NCBI GenBank assembly: GCA_021849765.1
Contig: JAJZSM010000050.1
Span: forward strand, 1-9,351
Source: Actinomycetes bacterium
GTDB taxonomy: Bacteria > Actinomycetota > Acidimicrobiia > Acidimicrobiales > RAAP-2
Direction: 5' to 3'
DNA length: 9,351 nucleotides
The notes under the pieces were generated by a model, which worked only from the letters and a program-made list of their open reading frames with translations, ran no database searches and had not been told where the DNA came from. Shown in pieces: positions 5,449 to 9,351 of this stretch; the first letter of the stretch is position 1; each line of letters begins with the position of its first letter. The position numbers and the translations under genes were made by a program.

Positions 5449-7013
5449 CGTCAGCCGTCGCGGCCATTGCGCGCTGGATCGGCACCGGGCTGCGCGAGAG
5501 CGCCGCCATGGTCTGGATGACGTGGTGGCCGCTCGTGCTCGGCTTCACGCTGTCGGGAATGGTTCAGAGCTTCCTGCCCCGCGACGGGCTTCGCCGCCAA
5601 CTCGGCGCGACCACGCCCGCCACGGTCGCCCGGGCATCACTGCTCGGGGTCATCTCGTCGTCGTGCAGCTACGCCGCGAGCGCAATGGCCCGCGCCCTGT
5701 TCGCCCGCGGGACGTCGTGGACCAACTCGCTGATCTTCATGGTCGCCTCGACGAACCTCGTCATCGAACTCGGCATCGTGCTCTATCTCCTGCTCGGATG
5801 GCAGTTCCTCGCCGCACAGCTAGTGGGCGGGATCATCATGATCGTCGGGCTCGCGCTGCTCACGGGTCTGGTCTATAACCGCCGGACCCAAACCGAGCTG
5901 TACGAGCACGTCATCCAAGACGCTCCGCCACCCACCCAGCCCGCGACCACCACGTGGCGTGAACGGCTCGCCTCGCGACGGCATTACTCGCTGGCGGCGC
6001 GCTTCACCATTGGCGACTTCACGATGCTTCGCAAGGAGCTGCTCGCGGGATTCCTGATCGCCGGATTCTTGAGCGTGCACGTGCCCCAGGCGTGGTGGTC
6101 GCACATATTCCTCACCAACCACGGCTGGATCACCGTCGTCGAGAACGCCGTCATCGCCCCGCTCATCGCGGTGATCTCCTTCGTCTGCTCGGTTGGAAAC
6201 ATCCCGCTGGCCGCGGCGCTCTGGACGCACGGCGTGGCCTTCGGCGGCGTGATCGCCTTCATCTTCGCCGATCTGGTCACCTTGCCCTTGCTCTTCATCT
6301 ACCGCCGCTTCTACGGCGGCTCGATGGCCCTACGACTCTTTGGCCTCCTGTGGTTCGTGATGTCGGCGGGTGGCCTGGTGGTCGAGGCGCTCTTTCGCAG
6401 TGCCAACCTGATCCCGACGACGAGGCACACGCCCGCGATGAGTGGGCACTTCCCTCTCGGGCCCACGCTGGCGGCGAACATCCTCGCGACGGCGGTCGTC
6501 GTCACCCTGTTGGTCCTGGCGCGGAATCGAGACGGCGACGCCCAGAGCGCTCGCGACCCGATCTGCGGCATGAACGTCGACGTGACCGCGCCAGTTGCGG
6601 TGCGAGAGCGAAACGGTCAGACTTTTTACTTCTGTTCCATACGATGCGCCGAGCGGTTCGACCGCGGAGAGGAGTCCACCCCCATGCACGAAGACCTCAA
6701 CGGAGACGCGATCGATCCGATCTGCGAGATGCGCGTTGACTCGGCCACGGCGCTCAGCGCCGTGGGGGCGGACGGAGTGACGCACTACTTCTGCGGGCCG
6801 GGCTGTCGGCGGGCCTTCCTGGCGCTCGAGGCCACCCAAGCGTCGGCGCCGATGCACGGTGACGTCAACGGCGACGCGATCGACCCGATCTGCGAGATGC
6901 GCGTGAACTCGGCCACGGCCCTGAGTGCGGTGACCGCCGACGGCGAGACGCACTACTTCTGCGGCGAAGGCTGCCGGCGCACGTACCTCGCGTTGCACGG
7001 TTCGCCCCAGTGA
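5445..7013 (+). CDS. ArsP/DUF318-type permease fused to three YHS metal-binding modules
   Basis: A 522-residue inner-membrane protein. Residues 1-360 form a two-fold repeated permease with about eight or nine membrane segments. Each half has a Cys motif in a helix: SSSCSYAAS (C74) and FVCSVGNIPLA (C248). This pattern belongs to the PF03773 group, whose studied members export trivalent organoarsenicals or Cu/Zn. The soluble tail has three YHS modules, each with DPIC-x-M and FC-x3-C: C374/C397/C401, C427/C450/C454 and C483/C506/C510, all with identical 23+4 spacing. Modules two and three are nearly the same. The role inferred is efflux of a soft metal or metalloid with the tail as sensor or delivery domain; the substrate is unknown. 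ATG 5445 was chosen because it overlaps the leader ORF stop; ATG 5433 and TTG 5373 are alternatives. Confidence 0.85.
   Translation: MTSAVAAIARWIGTGLRESAAMVWMTWWPLVLGFTLSGMVQSFLPRDGLRRQLGATTPATVARASLLGVISSSCSYAASAMARALFARGTSWTNSLIFMVASTNLVIELGIVLYLLLGWQFLAAQLVGGIIMIVGLALLTGLVYNRRTQTELYEHVIQDAPPPTQPATTTWRERLASRRHYSLAARFTIGDFTMLRKELLAGFLIAGFLSVHVPQAWWSHIFLTNHGWITVVENAVIAPLIAVISFVCSVGNIPLAAALWTHGVAFGGVIAFIFADLVTLPLLFIYRRFYGGSMALRLFGLLWFVMSAGGLVVEALFRSANLIPTTRHTPAMSGHFPLGPTLAANILATAVVVTLLVLARNRDGDAQSARDPICGMNVDVTAPVAVRERNGQTFYFCSIRCAERFDRGEESTPMHEDLNGDAIDPICEMRVDSATALSAVGADGVTHYFCGPGCRRAFLALEATQASAPMHGDVNGDAIDPICEMRVNSATALSAVTADGETHYFCGEGCRRTYLALHGSPQ
6684..7013 (+). repeat. In-frame tandem duplication of a YHS module (168-bp period)
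   Basis: Unit one begins at 6684 and unit two at 6852, a period of 168 bp (56 codons). Both open with MH-x-D-x-NGDAIDPICEMRV and share SATALSAV-x-ADG-x-THYFCG-x-GCRR. DNA similarity is high across both units (for example the shared run CCGATCTGCGAGATGCGCGT), including third codon positions, so the copy event looks recent. The first YHS module (about residues 371-407) is more diverged and starts 53 codons before the second. Confidence 0.85.
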
Positions 7014-7438
7014 CCCATCGAGTCCGCCAGCGCACCACCGTGCGCAGCTACGGGATTCTCGTCGAGGACGAGCGCGTCGTGCTCGTTCGATCGAGCAACC
7101 CCCATCACGATCCGCCGCTGTGGTGGCTGCCCGGTGGCGGCATTGACTTTGGGGAGGCGCCCGAGGAGGCCCTGATTCGCGAGTTCGCCGAGGAGACGGG
7201 CCTGGACGTCAACCACCCGCAGCTGGTCGGGGTCACGAGCGACGAACGTCGTCGCGACAACGGCGAGCGCCTGCACACCGTGCGCATCCTCTACACGGTT
7301 CGCCTCACCGGTGGTTCGCTCCGTGACGAAGCCGACGGAACCACCGACCTCGCCCGGTGGTTCCGTCTCGCCGACCTCGGCGGCGTCAACCTCGCCGACT
7401 ACGCCCGGCGGGCACTGGAGCTCGTTCAGTCGAAGTAG
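7010..7438 (+). CDS. Nudix hydrolase
   Basis: A 142-residue protein predicted to cleave a nucleoside diphosphate linked to another moiety (X), releasing NMP and P-X with Mg2+. The Nudix box is complete at 43-65: G43, E49, R57-E58, E61-E62, G64-L65. The sequence before it, LWWLPGGGIDFGE, is typical of the MutT-like and ADP-ribose-type clades, but substrate cannot be assigned. GTG 7010 overlaps the permease TGA at 7011-7013 as GTGA, so it is the last gene of the leader-permease cluster. Its stop lies 13 bp inside the convergent acyl-CoA synthetase gene. A functional link with the permease is not evident apart from coupling. Confidence 0.93.
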   Translation: MTHRVRQRTTVRSYGILVEDERVVLVRSSNPHHDPPLWWLPGGGIDFGEAPEEALIREFAEETGLDVNHPQLVGVTSDERRRDNGERLHTVRILYTVRLTGGSLRDEADGTTDLARWFRLADLGGVNLADYARRALELVQSK

Positions 7439-9099
7439 CGGGCGGGCATCTCGCGTTTGAGCAACTTGCCGGCGGGGTTGCGCGGTAGTGGCTCAGTGGT
7501 GAAGGCCACGCGAGTGGGGATCTTGAAGGCCGCGAGCTTCGACGATAGGTGGTGGCGCAGTTCGTCCTCATTCAACGTCATGCCGACCTTGATGCGCACG
7601 ACGCACGCTACCTCTTCGCCGAGCCGCTCGTTCGCCAGACCCATGACCGCGGCCTCGTAGACCTCGGGAATCTCGTAGATCGCCGACTCGACCTCGGCCG
7701 AGTACACGTTCTCCCCGCCCCGAAGGATCATGTCCTTCATTCGATCCTCGATGTACAAAAAGCCGTCCTCGTCCACGTGGCCGATGTCGCCGGTGCGCAG
7801 CCACCCGTCGGTGATCGCCGCCGCCGTAGCCTCGGGCTTGTTCCAGTAGCCGCGGATCACCATCGGGCCCTTCAGCCAGATCTCGCCGCGCTCGCCCACG
7901 GGGACCTCGCCGCCGTCGAGGTCGCGAATCGACGCGTCCAGGACGATCGTCCGGGCTCGACCGGTCGACGTGGGGTGGCTCACGTAGTCGTCGCCGTAGT
8001 TGCCCGGTCCGTAGGCGTTGGTCTCGGTCATGCCGTAGCCGAGCGAAGGGCGCCCCTTCGCGAAGCTGCGCTCCACGCGGCTCACCAGGGCCGGTGGCGC
8101 CGGCGCCCCGCCACCGCCGACGAGGGTGAGCGAACTCGTGTCGTACTCGTCGAAGTGGGGGTCTTCCATCAAGTCCCAGCTCTGGGTCGGCACGCCGACG
8201 AAACTGGTCACCCGGTGCCGCTCGATCAGTTCCAGCGCCCGCTCGGGGGCCCACCGATACATCATCACGAGCTTGAAGTGCCACGCGACGCACGACATCA
8301 TGACCGGGATGCAGCCCGTCACGTGAAAGAGCGGCACGACGAGGATGAAGCACGGCGGCTGCCCGGACCCCGTGCCCGGGTCACGGCGCTTGTCGATGAT
8401 CGCCGAGTTGGCGGCGAAGGCCATGATCGACTGGCTTACGGCTCGGTGCGTGGAGACCGCTCCCTTGGGCATGCCCGTCGTGCCCGAGGTGTACAGGATG
8501 GTGGCGTCCAGATCGGGCACCAGCGTCACCTCGGGCATCGACACGCCCCGCACGACGAGGTCCGCCCAACGCTCGACACCCGGCCCGAACGACGTCGACT
8601 CGTCGAGGCGCGCCCCGAGGATCGGCACTCCCGCGCGCTGGCACGGCCCCGCCGCCCGGGACACGCGCTCGGAGTCGGCAATCAGTACCGAGAGACCCGC
8701 GTCGTTGATCGCGTAGTCCAACTCGTCCTCGGTCCACCACGCGTTCAGTGACACCGAGACGGCTCCGATAGACACGATGGCCCCGAAAGCGATCGTCCAC
8801 TCGGGCAGGTTGCGCATGGCGATGCCCACTCGATCCCCGACCGCGACGCCATAGTGCTGCACGAGGACGCTGGCGAGCGCGTCGATTTCGTCCTTCACGT
8901 CATTGAAGGTCCACTCCTCGTCTTCGTAAACGATGAACGTTCGATCGTCGCCGCGGAGCTGATCGAAGTAGACGCGGAGCGTCGGCGGCGCATTCTTGAA
9001 CACCCGGTTGGTCACGCCGTCGACGGTCTCCTCGACCGTCTCGAAGGGTTGCCCCGGGCCCGACACCGTCGCGATTGCCTCGGCCATGCTCAGACCCAC
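7426..9099 (-). CDS. Fatty-acyl-CoA synthetase (AMP-binding, FadD-like)
   Basis: This class I adenylate-forming enzyme activates a carboxylic acid with ATP to an acyl-AMP and transfers it to CoA. The 557 residues are full length. Visible motifs are the P-loop-like YTSGTTGMPKGA (203-214), GYGMTE (354-359), GWLRTGD with D438, the hinge region DRMKDMILRGGENVYSAEVE (452-471), and PRNPAGKLLK with catalytic K545. The RMKDMI-x-GGEN pattern is that of medium- or long-chain acyl-CoA ligases; the actual acid could be fatty, aromatic or steroid-derived. GTG 9099 was chosen because GGGGGAG (9104-9110) lies 4 nt upstream; ATG 9087 is the alternative. It stands alone on the minus strand, convergent with the Nudix gene and divergent from the DUF167 gene. 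Confidence 0.94.
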   Translation of the reverse strand: MGLSMAEAIATVSGPGQPFETVEETVDGVTNRVFKNAPPTLRVYFDQLRGDDRTFIVYEDEEWTFNDVKDEIDALASVLVQHYGVAVGDRVGIAMRNLPEWTIAFGAIVSIGAVSVSLNAWWTEDELDYAINDAGLSVLIADSERVSRAAGPCQRAGVPILGARLDESTSFGPGVERWADLVVRGVSMPEVTLVPDLDATILYTSGTTGMPKGAVSTHRAVSQSIMAFAANSAIIDKRRDPGTGSGQPPCFILVVPLFHVTGCIPVMMSCVAWHFKLVMMYRWAPERALELIERHRVTSFVGVPTQSWDLMEDPHFDEYDTSSLTLVGGGGAPAPPALVSRVERSFAKGRPSLGYGMTETNAYGPGNYGDDYVSHPTSTGRARTIVLDASIRDLDGGEVPVGERGEIWLKGPMVIRGYWNKPEATAAAITDGWLRTGDIGHVDEDGFLYIEDRMKDMILRGGENVYSAEVESAIYEIPEVYEAAVMGLANERLGEEVACVVRIKVGMTLNEDELRHHLSSKLAAFKIPTRVAFTTEPLPRNPAGKLLKREMPARYFD

Positions 9100-9129
9100 G
9101 CGTCTCCCCCTTTTGGTTCAGTTTTTCCG

Positions 9130-9135
9130 ATTCTA
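9130..9135 (-). promoter_or_regulatory. Candidate -10 box (TAGAAT) for the acyl-CoA synthetase gene
   Basis: On the minus strand TAGAAT (9135 down to 9130) is one base from TATAAT. It would start transcription near 9123, giving a leader of about 24 nt that contains the GGGGGAG ribosome binding site. A -35 hexamer is not obvious. Confidence 0.5.
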
Positions 9136-9163
9136 GGCATCCGCACCTGAGCGGCCCAGTTGC

Positions 9164-9169
9164 TAGAAC
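9164..9169 (+). promoter_or_regulatory. Weak candidate -10 box (TAGAAC) upstream of ATG 9176
   Basis: TAGAAC is followed by 6 nt and then ATG 9176, the spacing of a leaderless transcript. The final T of TANNNT is missing, so support is weak. It faces away from the acyl-CoA synthetase promoter in the same gap. Confidence 0.25.
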
Positions 9170-9175
9170 TATCCC

Positions 9176-9223
9176 ATGACCACCACCAGCCTCCTTGAGC
9201 TAGCCGCCTACCGGTGCGTCTGA
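9176..9223 (+). other. 15-codon ORF: leader peptide or displaced N-terminus of the DUF167 protein
   Basis: The ORF encodes MTTTSLLELAAYRCV and stops at TGA 9221-9223, 10 bp inside the DUF167 frame, offset by one base. DUF167/YggU proteins usually carry about 10-15 residues before the RL-x-V-x-V-x-PG strand. This peptide would fill exactly that place if one base were inserted near 9211-9214. Alternatively it is a short upstream ORF whose translation feeds GTG 9214 by reinitiation. The sequence cannot decide between these. Confidence 0.35.
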
Positions 9224-9351
9224 CGGTTCACGTCCACCCTGGGTCGCGGCGCATCGCGGTGGGTGGCGACTACGACGGGGCACTGGTCGTGCGAGTGCGC
9301 GCGCGGGCGATCGACGGTGCTGCCACCGAGGAGGCACTCAGCGCCGTCGCC
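9214..9351 (+). CDS. DUF167 (YggU family) protein, 3'-truncated by the window edge
   Basis: The 46 visible codons from GTG 9214 read MRLTVHVHPGSRRIAVGG, then GALVVRVRARAIDGAATEEA. This matches the DUF167 pattern of a first strand ending in PG-x-S/A-R, a G-x-L-x-V-R-V strand, and a D-G-x-A-x-E helix start. Family members are small (about 75-100 residues) with no established function. GTG 9214 is the only start codon in this frame after the TGA at 9196-9198, and it has no Shine-Dalgarno sequence. The protein therefore begins unusually close to the domain, raising the question of a frameshift with the 15-codon ORF upstream. Confidence 0.75.
   Translation, partial: MRLTVHVHPGSRRIAVGGDYDGALVVRVRARAIDGAATEEALSAVA

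Noticed and set aside
7549..8751. A 400-codon open frame on the plus strand
   Set aside because: It lies entirely antisense to the acyl-CoA synthetase gene, which has all its motifs. Its protein is rich in Arg, His, Asp and Val with no domain, as expected from the opposite strand of a GC-rich gene.
1..9351. CRISPR array, tRNA, rRNA or mobile element
   Set aside because: No regularly spaced short repeats, tRNA-like cloverleaf, transposase motif or terminal inverted repeats were seen. The only sizeable repeat is the YHS duplication inside the permease gene.

Overview
This is a compact, GC-rich stretch of bacterial chromosome. The translated proteins and the gene order (clpS followed at once by a DUF2017 gene) point to an actinobacterium. 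GTG starts, GTGA stop/start overlaps and several apparently leaderless promoters fit that, and the overall style resembles Acidimicrobiia. The class is an inference from style; no rRNA or marker phylogeny lies in the window. No insertion sequence, phage gene, tRNA, rRNA or CRISPR array was seen.

Layout from left to right. Positions 1-560 (minus strand) hold clpS and a DUF2017 gene that runs off the left edge. Divergent from it is a DUF2236 (MpaB/Lcp-like) oxygenase gene at 636-1514. It overlaps tail to tail with a minus-strand pair, an aldose 1-epimerase-like gene (2220-3131) followed by an SDR oxidoreductase (1498-2223). The 54-bp gap at 3132-3185 is a divergent promoter region carrying a perfect 10-bp palindrome. 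It also serves surE (3186-4037, plus). surE abuts tail to tail another minus-strand pair: a TesB-like acyl-CoA thioesterase (4460-5287) followed by the ribosome-rescue hydrolase ArfB (4038-4463).

A second divergent promoter region (5288-5349) precedes a plus-strand cluster: a possible 32-codon leader ORF (5350-5448), an ArsP/DUF318-type permease fused to three C-terminal YHS metal-binding modules (5445-7013), and a Nudix hydrolase (7010-7438). These genes are joined by ATGA and GTGA overlaps. The Nudix gene overlaps tail to tail a minus-strand fatty-acyl-CoA synthetase gene (7426-9099). The right edge carries the start of a DUF167/YggU gene (from 9214), preceded by a 15-codon ORF that may be its displaced N-terminus.

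The mix is housekeeping: protein quality control (ClpS, ArfB), nucleotide clean-up (SurE, Nudix), CoA-thioester metabolism (thioesterase, acyl-CoA synthetase) and redox or sugar enzymes. The least ordinary item is the permease with three YHS modules. Its last two modules look like a recent in-frame tandem duplication, and its leader carries a short Cys-containing ORF with predicted hairpins. No gene-free stretch exceeds about 115 bp.
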